Source: Aliikangiella coralliicola (GTDB lineage: Bacteria; Pseudomonadota; Gammaproteobacteria; Enterobacterales; Kangiellaceae). Taken from it: DNA of 64,000 nt. The translations under genes were made by a program, and so were the position numbers. The stretch covers positions 124,001 to 188,000 of the forward strand of contig NZ_ML660166.1 of the NCBI RefSeq assembly GCF_007004725.1. Direction: 5' to 3'. Position 1 is the stretch's first letter. Each line of letters opens with the position of its first letter. Positions 36,829 through 44,741 of this stretch are shown here, piece by piece. Below the pieces are notes generated by a model, which was not told where the DNA came from, searched no databases, and saw nothing but the letters and a program-made list of their open reading frames with translations.

Positions 36829-36837
36829 TTTGATATA

Positions 36838-36913
36838 TGGTGGGTCGTGGGCGATTCGAACGCCCGACCAATTGATTAAAAGTCAACTGCTCTACCGGCT
36901 GAGCTAACGACCC
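36838..36913 (-). tRNA. tRNA-Lys (anticodon UUU)
   Basis: A 76-nt cloverleaf read on the minus strand. It has acceptor GGGTCGT paired with ACGACCC, D-arm AGCTCAGCCGGTAGAGC, anticodon arm TTGACTTTTAATCAA with UUU at the centre, T-arm with GTTCGAATC, and encoded CCA. It is close to E. coli tRNA-Lys. A promoter precedes it and a terminator follows, so it is a single-gene transcript. Confidence 0.97.
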
Positions 36914-36925
36914 GATGCGGAGCGC

Positions 36926-36953
36926 ATTATGCGGGTTTTCAGAAAAATTACAA
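36926..36953 (-). promoter_or_regulatory. Probable sigma-70 promoter of tRNA-Lys
   Basis: On the minus strand TTGTAA (36948-36953), 16 bp, then CATAAT (36926-36931), followed by a GCGCTCC discriminator. The GC-rich discriminator is typical of stringently controlled stable-RNA promoters. Confidence 0.75.
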
Positions 36954-37060
36954 GCATTTTTTTAAGAAAATTTCGTAAAATGCATTTTTTTCTCAAAACA
37001 GGCTAAATCTTAGACAAACCCTCGCAAAAATGCGAATTTTAACCTCATTTTTAGTGCTCA

Positions 37061-38533
37061 TTAAACAGGCAGCGGCAAATTAAATTTAAATTTCGCACCA
37101 CCGTCGGGATTATTATCTGCCTTAATTTCACTTCCCAGAATATTGATTAACTTCTTGGTAATGGTCAAACCTAACCCTATATGTCGGCTACCGTCGTCAA
37201 TCGCGTGTTTTCCGCGATAGCGGGCGTCAAATAAATAGGGTAGTTCATCTTGCTTAATTCCGGTACCGTTGTCTCTTACCGCAATGACCGCCTGTTGACT
37301 GGAATTATCCTGCACGGCACTCAAGTAGATTTGGCCATTTTTTGGTGTGTGCCTGATGGCATTTTCAATCAGGTTACTCAACACCCTTTCCAGTTTGGCG
37401 ATATCAGTAATAACCTGCACATTTTCGCTGTCCAACTCTACCGCCAGTTCTATGCCCTTCTGCTGCGCTGCAATTGAAAATTTATCCACCAGATCATACA
37501 AAAGATCCGCCACCGGAAAAGTTTCGAAATTAACAGTCACATGGCCAGATTCCAGGTGAGCCAATTCAAATATTTGATCGACAAACCCTTTCAATGAGCG
37601 AGCGCTTTTTAAACATCTTTTCACGTAAGACTGAATTTCAGATTCTGAACTGTTCGGATACTTTAACTGGATGGTTTCCAGAAAGCCTTGCAATGAAGCA
37701 AGCGGCGTTCTTAAATCATGGGACAAGTGGGCCAATAGCTCCCTTCTCTCGGTATCCACTTTCGACAACAACTCAAACTGATTATTAACCTGTGAAATAA
37801 GTTCATTAAACGCCGACGATAATTCAGCAACTTCTAGCCCGCTGTTCTCATTGTAAATCGGCGTAATTTTTTTATTAAACCCATCGGACTTTAGCGTCTT
37901 AACCTGGCAAGTTAAGCGTTTTAATGGGCTGACAAAAAACTGGAAACTAAATAAAATAATGGTAATTAAAAATAACACCGAAGCAATGGCCATAATCCCG
38001 ACCAACTGAATTTGCTCGTTGTTTTTTATCCCACTAAAAATACTATCGTAAATCTGGCCGCCGACAATGACGTAAAGATAGCCGCGTGTTTTTCCATCCT
38101 TAACAATGGGTGCGGCTGAAAAAATTTTGGCTTGATCGCTTCGAGGATCCGCGGCATAAACCGGCATACTCATTCTACCGTCCAACCACATCTGAATGGG
38201 TTCTAGTTCAACTTTGTCTCTGATTACTTCGCCGGGCTTTGCCGAATAGGTCAAAATATTTCCATCGAGATCCAGCACATAGAATTCAAAATTCGGCCCC
38301 AGGATCATCATCGAGTGAAATAAATTCTCCAAGGCTTTTTGATCATGCTCACCGTTAGCCAGCAACGGATTATCATGAACCAGATGAGCCGCCAGTTCCT
38401 GGTGCAATTCTTGTTCGGCCTGATCACGAGAAATCGCTTCTAGCCGTTGCATAATCACAACAAAAGTACCGGCAATCAACACAAACCCCAGTACCAGGGA
38501 AATCGCGAGCTTCTGATATAAAGATACTTTCAT
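37061..38533 (-). CDS. Membrane sensor histidine kinase (HAMP-HisKA-HATPase)
   Basis: 490 residues. TM1 is at about 10-28, then a periplasmic sensor of about 150 residues containing NFEFYVLDLDGNILTYSAKP (Cache/PAS-like), TM2 at about 178-200 and a HAMP linker. The H-box is LLAHLSHDLRTPLASLQGFL (about 269-288, phospho-His in SHDLR), the N-box LSNLIENAIRHTPKNG (about 385-400), then G1 VRDNGTGI and G2 GLGLTITKKL. The OmpR-type partner is upstream on the same strand, 238 bp apart. The signal is unknown. Confidence 0.9.
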   Translation of the reverse strand: MKVSLYQKLAISLVLGFVLIAGTFVVIMQRLEAISRDQAEQELHQELAAHLVHDNPLLANGEHDQKALENLFHSMMILGPNFEFYVLDLDGNILTYSAKPGEVIRDKVELEPIQMWLDGRMSMPVYAADPRSDQAKIFSAAPIVKDGKTRGYLYVIVGGQIYDSIFSGIKNNEQIQLVGIMAIASVLFLITIILFSFQFFVSPLKRLTCQVKTLKSDGFNKKITPIYNENSGLEVAELSSAFNELISQVNNQFELLSKVDTERRELLAHLSHDLRTPLASLQGFLETIQLKYPNSSESEIQSYVKRCLKSARSLKGFVDQIFELAHLESGHVTVNFETFPVADLLYDLVDKFSIAAQQKGIELAVELDSENVQVITDIAKLERVLSNLIENAIRHTPKNGQIYLSAVQDNSSQQAVIAVRDNGTGIKQDELPYLFDARYRGKHAIDDGSRHIGLGLTITKKLINILGSEIKADNNPDGGAKFKFNLPLPV

Positions 38534-38771
38534 TGTCTTTCACTTCTCATCATTCATTACTGCTACTATTATCGACAATTCTCAGCTTTCTTAAAATATT
38601 GACAATTTAAAATCGCACTGATCGTCGGGCATTACTATCAATTGACCAACTATCTCGATAGATCGTCATAGTGTGAATTTTACCGACTATTTTTAATAGG
38701 ATAACACTTTCGAATAAAATTCTTTATCTGGAAAACAACTTTTAATATTGAATAAAGCTGTTAATTATCTG

Positions 38772-39518
38772 TCATTCGACTTCTTGTGAAAGCGTGCAGT
38801 TGGTCGCGCTTAAGCGGTAACCGACTCCCCACACCGTTTGAATAATCTGTTTAGAGCCAGCAACCGCCTGAAGTTTATTTCTAAGTCGATTGATATTGGA
38901 GTTTACTGTATGTTCATAACCAGCGTGATCATAACCCCATACCTGGTCCAATAGCTGAGTTCTCGAAAATACCTGCTCAGGTCGTGTCGCGAAAAATTTG
39001 AGTAGATCAAACTCCAATGCTGTCAGGTCGATATTAACATGCCTTAAGTTTACTCTGCGCTCGGTAGGATCGACACTTAAGTCTCCAATGACTATCTTTT
39101 GCGGCTGAGCATGGCGTGACACTTGCTCTAGCGACTCTTGATACAATTGGCAGCGCCTAAGTTGGACCTTAACTCTGGCTTGCAATGCAGGAATGCTAAA
39201 AGGCTTTGTCATATAATCGTCAGCGCCAACTTCAAGCCCAAGAATTTGATCGAGTTCCGAACTTTTAGCCGTTAACATTAAAATGGCTTGCTCGGGCTTT
39301 GATTTACGGATCTCCTGACAAATTTCAACGCCGGACATGCCCGGCAACATTAAGTCTAAGATAATGAGTGCGAACTGATTGGCTAATATAATTGGAATGG
39401 CTTTATCCCCGCGCGTGCAAATTTCGCAGCTCAATGACATATCTTGCAGGTTAACCTTAAGTAACTCAGCAATATCTGGGTCATCTTCAACAATGAGAAC
39501 TCTTTGTTTCAAATTCAT
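38772..39518 (-). CDS. OmpR/PhoB-family response regulator
   Basis: 248 residues. The receiver has VLIVEDDPDIAELLKVNL (about 7-24), the phospho-acceptor ALIILDLMLPGMSG (about 50-63) and the lysine of DYMTKPFSIPAL. The winged-helix C-terminus is LTALEFDLLKFFATRPEQVF then VWGYDHAGYEHTVNSNINRL and TVWGVGYRL. It pairs with the downstream histidine kinase. The two spondin-domain genes upstream on the same strand are plausible targets because they are adjacent, but that is inference. Confidence 0.92.
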   Translation of the reverse strand: MNLKQRVLIVEDDPDIAELLKVNLQDMSLSCEICTRGDKAIPIILANQFALIILDLMLPGMSGVEICQEIRKSKPEQAILMLTAKSSELDQILGLEVGADDYMTKPFSIPALQARVKVQLRRCQLYQESLEQVSRHAQPQKIVIGDLSVDPTERRVNLRHVNIDLTALEFDLLKFFATRPEQVFSRTQLLDQVWGYDHAGYEHTVNSNINRLRNKLQAVAGSKQIIQTVWGVGYRLSATNCTLSQEVE

Positions 39519-39683
39519 AGCTTCACATTAATCGTTTCGAATTCGCGGTTTGGTATTTGTAGCTTCGTTATTATAAAAGCCCTCAGGCCGGAAAACTCCG
39601 ACCCAGGTTTTAGTTTCTCAATTCAATTGATAAAACATCATTTATCTTATGGTGATTATCAAGTATCGATATTGTTACACTGC

Positions 39684-40403
39684 CTACCTTATTCGTAACA
39701 CTGTGACTCTAATTACCGGGTTATCAAAACGGTGTGATTCGTTTAACACCGAGGTGGTTAAACCGTCATCGGCAGTCACCACACCGGGATGACGTGCAAC
39801 AAAATCCACATCGTCTCTAACCGAGTTATAGCCTTCTCCACCATCGGCAGGTCCAGGAATACTTCCCGCCGCTTCACTATTCGCTTCGGTACCAGAGTCA
39901 TAAGCTGCAATTGACAATGTCACAGACTCATTGGTTGCCATATTACTGACATCCATTCTGGTAAAACCGGTAAAAGCGTCATTGGTATTTACCAGCATTG
40001 TCGCCAGCGACAGGTACGCATCTCCAGAAGTCGGCGCTTCAATCGCTAAAGCTCTGGTTACGCCAGGCATCACTACACCTTCGCCAGAAACACTATCCTG
40101 AACAAAATCTTCTGCAAGTATAGCCGAATTATCGCCTGCTTCAGCCAATAACTCGAGAGCATCAGAAGAGGCCTGGTTAAGTTGCCATAATTGCCCTTCA
40201 GTATGTAAAACCAATGCAACAGGTGACAAAGGTTGTGCGTTGGTTAAATTGGTAAATTCAACATTAAACAGTTTCGTCTGAATCGGCGGTGGCGTCACAA
40301 CCCCACCAGTGCCTGTATTTTGGTTATTGTTGTTATCGCTAGAGCAAGCGGAAATAATCCCGACAGCAGCCACTAGCAAACAACGCATTATCAATTTAGT
40401 CAT
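39684..40403 (-). CDS. Spondin-domain lipoprotein
   Basis: 239 residues. The signal peptide ends in a lipobox, GIISACSSD, so it is probably anchored by lipidated cysteine. An Asn/Gly/Pro linker follows, then the Spondin_N-like pattern: EFTNLTNAQPLSPVALVLHT, DALELLAEAGDNSAI, LSLATMLVNTNDAFTGFTRM, AAYDSGTEANSEAAGSIPGP and a final VIRVTVLRI strand. I chose the ATG at 40401-40403, which has AGGAGG six bases upstream. It is a clear paralogue of the next gene upstream, 10 bp away, so the pair is an operon. Confidence 0.85.
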   Translation of the reverse strand: MTKLIMRCLLVAAVGIISACSSDNNNNQNTGTGGVVTPPPIQTKLFNVEFTNLTNAQPLSPVALVLHTEGQLWQLNQASSDALELLAEAGDNSAILAEDFVQDSVSGEGVVMPGVTRALAIEAPTSGDAYLSLATMLVNTNDAFTGFTRMDVSNMATNESVTLSIAAYDSGTEANSEAAGSIPGPADGGEGYNSVRDDVDFVARHPGVVTADDGLTTSVLNESHRFDNPVIRVTVLRIR

Positions 40404-40413
40404 TGGTTGCCTC

Positions 40414-41121
40414 CTAGAGCGTTTGGTCAAGAACTTCAACTCTGACTCTAATTACCGGGTTTAACCAGCGATGAACGCGATTATCAACATCACTTTTGCC
40501 ACCAGTTAAATCATCATCGCCAAGGTTTCCGCGGTGAATGTGGACGGTCTGATTTGTTTCGGTGGTGGTAACGCCAGTTGCGTTAGTGCCGGCATCCATT
40601 CCTGGTGCTGCGGGAATTCCAGGAACGCCTGGCATGCCGCCGCCGTTAACAATTTCATCGTTAGCTTCAGTACCAGCGTCGTATGCGTTCACATTAATCC
40701 AGTAAACACCGGGCGTAGATGGAATCTTCCAACTGTCAATTCCCGCGAAAGCGTCGTTCGTTGGCAAGAGCATAGAACTTAATGATAAATATTCCTGTGT
40801 TCCAGTATCGATGGTTAACGAAGTGCTACCCGCCGGCGCTAATAATCCACCTGCCGGGTTCTCCGAAACAACTGCACCGGCGCCCGTTAACATTGCAGAT
40901 ACACCGCTGATGTCTCCACCTTCGGCTAAGGCTTGTAATTCGGTAGAAGCGGCTTGTCCAACCTGAAAGATTCTCGTATTAGCATCATGTCCTGCAACGA
41001 TGAAAGGCGTAAAATAAATCCCTTGTGTCAGGTTAGTAATGGTAATATCGAGTTGCTGTGCGTTGGTTAAAACAGGAGCGACAGCCAGAGAGGCTGCCAA
41101 AATTATTTTCGGTATTTTCAT
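40414..41121 (-). CDS. Secreted spondin-domain protein (paralogue of neighbour)
   Basis: 235 residues. A signal peptide (MKIPKIILAASLAVAPVLTN) with cleavage near TNA, then the same spondin-type pattern as its neighbour: ITITNLTQGIYFTPFIVAGH, ELQALAEGGDISGV, LSLSSMLLPTNDAFAGIDSW and NAYDAGTEANDEI. Later it has a Pro/Gly segment (GMPGVPGIPAAPGMDAGTNA) and VHIHRGNLGDDD. There is no lipobox, so it is soluble or surface-associated. GAGGAC six bases upstream supports the ATG at 41119-41121. Spondin domains bind matrix or surface ligands in animals; the bacterial role is unknown. Confidence 0.82.
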   Translation of the reverse strand: MKIPKIILAASLAVAPVLTNAQQLDITITNLTQGIYFTPFIVAGHDANTRIFQVGQAASTELQALAEGGDISGVSAMLTGAGAVVSENPAGGLLAPAGSTSLTIDTGTQEYLSLSSMLLPTNDAFAGIDSWKIPSTPGVYWINVNAYDAGTEANDEIVNGGGMPGVPGIPAAPGMDAGTNATGVTTTETNQTVHIHRGNLGDDDLTGGKSDVDNRVHRWLNPVIRVRVEVLDQTL

Positions 41122-41255
41122 GAACTTGTCCTCTGTTAAAAAATCTAAACACAGAGTACAAATCAAGATTCCCAATACCGTCACAAAAATATCACGAATC
41201 TATCACATTAAATTTAACGGGTGTTTTTTAACTCGAATAAGACCGGTTTTGTGAG

Positions 41256-41300
41256 AAAAATCACCTCAATCGAATCTTATTATTTTCTATTAAGGTGATC
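41256..41300 (-). terminator. Possible terminator after iscS
   Basis: On the minus strand ATCACCT and AGGTGAT pair across a loop of about 26 nt, then TTTT. The loop is long, so efficiency is uncertain. Confidence 0.35.
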
Positions 41301-41362
41301 GTTTATTTCTGTTTTTTCGTATAGTTTTTTTGGCCTGGTTTTTTGGTCTAGTCTTTCTTCTT

Positions 41363-42535
41363 CTAGCTTTTCTTTTCTAGCCATTCTGGGGACATAGAGC
41401 GAAGACGCTCAACACCATGACGGACAACTTGAGCAGCCTTTTCAATCTCTTCTTCTGTAGTAAATCGGCCGAAAGAAAAACGCAATGAGGAATGTGCTTG
41501 TTCATCGTTTAACCCCAACGCCTTAAGTACAAATGAAGGCTCTACGCTGGCAGAAGTACAAGCAGAACCAGAAGATACTGCAATATCTTTAAACGCCATT
41601 AACAGTGTTTCACTGTCAACGTAATCGAAACGGATATTCAAAATTCCAGCAACGGTTTGTTGAATATCGCCATTAATACCAATATCTCCCAGTGGCTCAA
41701 TCGCTTCCCAAAATTTTAATTTTAGCTTTTTTATTTTTGCTGCTTCAGCTGCAAGTTCTTCGCGTGCCAATTCAAAAGCAAGGCCCATTCCAGCAATCTG
41801 ATGGGTCGGTAAAGTACCAGACCTTAAACCTCTTTCGTGCCCCCCACCATGAATTTGCGCCTCAATGTGCGGTTGTTGATTTCTTCGCGCAAACAGCGCA
41901 CCAATGCCTTTAGGTCCGTAAATTTTATGGGCGCAAAAAGACATGTAATCAACTGGCAACTCAGTTAAATCAATTGGAATTTTACCGGCACTTTGCGCAG
42001 CATCAACATGGAATGGAATATTTTTCGCGTGGGCTATTTCACCAATTCTCTGAATATCCTGAATGGTACCCAGCTCATTGTTAACGTGCATAATCGAAAC
42101 GAGAATTGTGTCTTCTCTGATGGCTTCCGCCACGGCATCAGGTTGAATAACGCCATTTTTATCCGGCGGTAAATAGGTGACTTCAAATCCTTGGGTTTGC
42201 AAATATTCGCAAGTATCTAATACCGCCTTATGTTCGATGGCACTGGTAATAATGTGACCCTTTTTCTGCCACGCCGCAATCCCTTTAATGGCAAGGTTGT
42301 CGGCTTCAGTTGCGCCAGATGTCCAGATAATCTCCCTTGGATCGGCACCAATTAGTTCAGCCACCTGATTACGCGCAACATCAACCAGTTCCTCTGCCTG
42401 CCAGCCATAGCGGTGCGAACGCGAAGCTGGATTACCAAAAAAACCATCTGGCGTGAGACATGCCATCATTTTGTCAGCAACCCTGGGATCGACAGGGGTC
42501 GTTGCCGCATAATCTAAATAGATAACTTTTCGCAT
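41363..42535 (-). CDS. iscS: Cysteine desulfurase IscS
   Basis: 390 residues of a PLP-dependent desulfurase. It has [15 protein letters not shown] at the N-terminus, the PLP lysine in [18 protein letters not shown] (about 205), and the catalytic cysteine loop [20 protein letters not shown] (about 322-341). It donates sulfur for Fe-S clusters and thio-modified tRNA. Compared with E. coli IscS as I recall it, it ends about 14 residues early, just after LRSMSPEW. The upstream gene is trmJ, with no iscR between, and no iscU or iscA follows. No Shine-Dalgarno is evident. Confidence 0.93.
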   Translation of the reverse strand: MRKVIYLDYAATTPVDPRVADKMMACLTPDGFFGNPASRSHRYGWQAEELVDVARNQVAELIGADPREIIWTSGATEADNLAIKGIAAWQKKGHIITSAIEHKAVLDTCEYLQTQGFEVTYLPPDKNGVIQPDAVAEAIREDTILVSIMHVNNELGTIQDIQRIGEIAHAKNIPFHVDAAQSAGKIPIDLTELPVDYMSFCAHKIYGPKGIGALFARRNQQPHIEAQIHGGGHERGLRSGTLPTHQIAGMGLAFELAREELAAEAAKIKKLKLKFWEAIEPLGDIGINGDIQQTVAGILNIRFDYVDSETLLMAFKDIAVSSGSACTSASVEPSFVLKALGLNDEQAHSSLRFSFGRFTTEEEIEKAAQVVRHGVERLRSMSPEWLEKKS

Positions 42536-42704
42536 GAAATAATAATTTGCCTGAACTTTTTAAAACGAGAAAACAACCGTCAATTTCTAAACCTGAATTG
42601 TAGCGCGTCTTCGACTGCAGGTGAACGGCTACTTGATAATCACGGTATCAAATGTCGAACTAGTCGACTTTCGATTAACCTTAATTTTTACTCTCAACGA
42701 CAAC

Positions 42705-43457
42705 TTATTCTTTACTATGTCCGGCAGCAACTCGTTCACAATATTTCCCTACCGAACTTAAAAAACCCCGTAAAATATTAAGCTCACTTTGAGTCACTTC
42801 AGCCTTGCTGAGCAGGCGGTTCATTCGCTGATCGAGTTGCTTTTTATATTCAGGAATGACATAGCCCGTTTGTTGCATCACCTGATCAAAGTGGGATAAA
42901 AGACCGACCATTTGTTCACGGGAAATCATCATTTCATTATCACCAATGTTCTGCGACGGTAGCATTTCTACATCGGCTAATCCCAGTCGCATTTCATAAG
43001 CGATTAACTGCACAGCAGACGCCAAATTAAGCGACGAGTAATCGGGATTGGTTGGAATACAAACATGGTAATGGCACAAATGTAACTCGTCGTTAGTCAA
43101 CCCTGAATTTTCAGTGCCGAACAAAATTGCCACCGGCACATTGTCTCGGTGATTAAGTATTTTTTCAACGAGCTGTCGCGGTGTCACCAATTTACTGGGA
43201 AGACTGCGCGTTCGCGCGCTGGTGCCGACAATCAAACGGCTATCGGTAATCGCTTCTTCAATGGAGGAACAAACTTTCGCGTCAGCCAGAATATCTGTTG
43301 CTCTCGACGCTCTGCGGCTAGCCTCTGCGCTAGGGAACTGGGACGGGTTGATCAGAGTTAACCTGGACAGTCCCATCACTTTCATTGCTCTTGCTGCCGC
43401 ACCAATATTTCCAGGGTGGGTCGTATTGGACAACACAATGTTTATTTTATCTAGCAT
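42705..43457 (-). CDS. trmJ: tRNA (cytidine/uridine-32-2'-O)-methyltransferase TrmJ
   Basis: A 250-residue SPOUT (trefoil-knot) methyltransferase. Motif 1 is LSNTTHPGNIGAAARAMKVM (about 9-28), motif 2 is VAILFGTENSGLTNDELHLC (about 109-128) and motif 3 is IPTNPDYSSLNLASAVQLIA (about 134-153). The C-terminal extension (about 170-250) is the TrmJ tail. It 2'-O-methylates position 32 of tRNA. In E. coli it precedes iscR-iscS; here iscS follows directly, 170 bp away. Confidence 0.95.
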   Translation of the reverse strand: MLDKINIVLSNTTHPGNIGAAARAMKVMGLSRLTLINPSQFPSAEASRRASRATDILADAKVCSSIEEAITDSRLIVGTSARTRSLPSKLVTPRQLVEKILNHRDNVPVAILFGTENSGLTNDELHLCHYHVCIPTNPDYSSLNLASAVQLIAYEMRLGLADVEMLPSQNIGDNEMMISREQMVGLLSHFDQVMQQTGYVIPEYKKQLDQRMNRLLSKAEVTQSELNILRGFLSSVGKYCERVAAGHSKE

Positions 43458-43636
43458 TTAAGCAATTAACCTTTTGCCTGTTGACGAAAGCGGCAATTTT
43501 ATCACTTGTGGATGCCCCATGACGATAGCCCCAGTAAAAATAGCAACCGCAATCCTGAGGTTAGTTATTATTTGTTGGAACTTTTTTGAAATACCCACTC
43601 GAACAAAAAAATTCAACCGTTACGAAAACGTTTTAT

Positions 43637-43672
43637 AGAATATTTTGTGCTAAATTTACACAACAATATTCT
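43637..43672. other. Strong hairpin, 13 bp with one bulge
   Basis: AGAATATTTTGTG and CACAACAATATTCT pair with a single bulged C around a 9-nt loop. The following + strand sequence is T-rich but has no solid run. Its role is unknown; it could be a leader structure for trmJ, or an end for rightward transcripts. Confidence 0.45.
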
Positions 43673-43793
43673 GTTTCTTTATTAATTATTTCTCGCTCAA
43701 TTACCAGAACCGCCAAATTCAAGACACCGCAGGATCCCAACGGACTACCTCAACTCTTCATAATTCTATTATTCGATGGTCTATACTTTTCCT

Positions 43794-43983
43794 AACGATA
43801 TTCTTTGCAAATTGGAGTTTAGAACTAATTGTTATGAGCTCGTTGCAAACTTTTTCGTGATTCTGCCGTCTTAGTACTTAGAGACGGAAATGAAAGTTTC
43901 CAGTTTTAGTTTTATCCCTAGTGATTCTCCAGTCATGGAGCCTATACCCGGCCTGATCTGCCAATCTGACCGGGTTTTTTTTG
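43794..43983 (+). ncRNA. Candidate intergenic small RNA
   Basis: A + strand segment with consecutive potential hairpins and a canonical terminator, but no gene. TTTGCAA/TTGCAAA (43804-43849), CCGTCT/AGACGG (43866-43887), CTCCA/TGGAG (43927-43940) with a 4-nt loop, then ACCCGG/CCGGGT followed by nine Ts (43946-43983). A TATACT at 43782-43787 could be the -10; the -35 is not convincing. The 5' end given is a guess from that -10. The end is supported by the terminator. The long U-tail would suit Hfq-type sRNAs. No known RNA family was recognised (compared by eye with 6S RNA; not matching). Confidence 0.45.
43946..43983 (+). terminator. Intrinsic terminator without an assigned gene
   Basis: ACCCGG (43946-43951), 18-nt loop, CCGGGT (43970-43975), then an uninterrupted T-run to 43982. 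There is no A-run on the left side, so it works only on the + strand, where no protein gene lies upstream within 3 kb in this orientation. Confidence 0.75.
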
Positions 43984-44055
43984 CCTTTAATTTAAGGTCT
44001 GTTGATCTTTCATTGTATTTTGACAGTGATAAAAACGGTTCTAATCTACGAACTG

Positions 44056-44541
44056 TTATTTTTTGGATTTGCGGAAAGCTGAAACTATGTGGTGGGTTTC
44101 CTGAGACAAAATCTCCCAGCAGCGATCAAATCGAGATTCAAGAAAGGCCGCTTCTCTCAACTGTTTAACCGTAAGAATCTTAGGTTCATCCGCCATAACT
44201 TTTTTACTTTTGGTTGACGCAATCACCAGGGCAAACTCTAACAAGCGATCTTCAGCACCATAACGTCGATCATGATTGCTGGAAGTATTAATTTCTTTAG
44301 TGTAATAGTTAGGCTCATAATCAATCATATCTTCGTTGAGTAAGGGCCGGATATACTTGAGTACCTGCTGTCTTCTTGCCACATTAATAATCGGAGCCTG
44401 ACGACCGTTATTTTTAATCAAGGTTTTGACGACTTTAGTAGACTCAATTTCTTTCTCAATCCCTAAAGTTTCCAATAGCGGTTGGATATCAGAGCGCTCA
44501 TCATCAATCATAAATCCAAAAAAATCTTCTAGTTTTAACAT
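44056..44541 (-). CDS. Unknown cytoplasmic protein, 161 residues
   Basis: It begins MLKLEDFFGFMIDDERSDIQ and is highly charged and helical throughout, with no signal or TM segment. GGAAG just upstream supports the start. Conserved-looking stretches are ARRQQVLKYIRPLL and LTVKQLREAAFLESRFDRCW. No recognised family. It stands between lptG (200 bp away) and the candidate small RNA. Confidence 0.65.
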   Translation of the reverse strand: MLKLEDFFGFMIDDERSDIQPLLETLGIEKEIESTKVVKTLIKNNGRQAPIINVARRQQVLKYIRPLLNEDMIDYEPNYYTKEINTSSNHDRRYGAEDRLLEFALVIASTKSKKVMADEPKILTVKQLREAAFLESRFDRCWEILSQETHHIVSAFRKSKK

Positions 44542-44741
44542 AATTCTTCCGTTAGTACCCGATGATACTTCAACACCTTAGTATTGTTACTGTTTTAGAT
44601 TAACGTGTTGTTTTTTATTGTAATATTTTCGAGTATAGCAGATTTTCCAGCTAGAACACCTACTCTACCGATCAACCGTTGAATTCCGTTATCAAGGACG
44701 TTCAGTGATAAAAATTGAGATTAGAAGCATACCAACCTATC

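Larger units (their letters stand above)
36090..36837. other. Long intergenic region with possible decayed gene
   Basis: About 750 bp between a secreted-protein gene and tRNA-Lys. Apart from the possible pseudogene (listed separately) and the tRNA terminator, no open frame with coding character is seen. Confidence 0.4.
43458..44055. other. Intergenic region with candidate RNA elements
   Basis: 598 bp between trmJ and an unknown leftward gene. It contains the strong hairpin at 43637-43672, the candidate small RNA at 43794-43983 with its own terminator, and a 10-bp palindrome AAAACGTTTT at 43625-43634. No coding frame of convincing quality is present. Confidence 0.5.

Noticed and set aside
43586-43795. 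69-codon + strand open frame starting TTG
   Set aside because: No ribosome-binding site, low-complexity residues, and it spans the hairpin and palindrome of the spacer. No coding support.
43794-43983. 6S RNA or another known regulatory RNA
   Set aside because: By eye there is no long closing stem or large central bubble as in 6S RNA, and no match to remembered RNA families. Kept only as an unassigned candidate.
43890-44168. 92-codon + strand open frame
   Set aside because: It contains the intrinsic terminator at 43946-43983 and overlaps the leftward gene at 44056-44541. It is unlikely to be translated.
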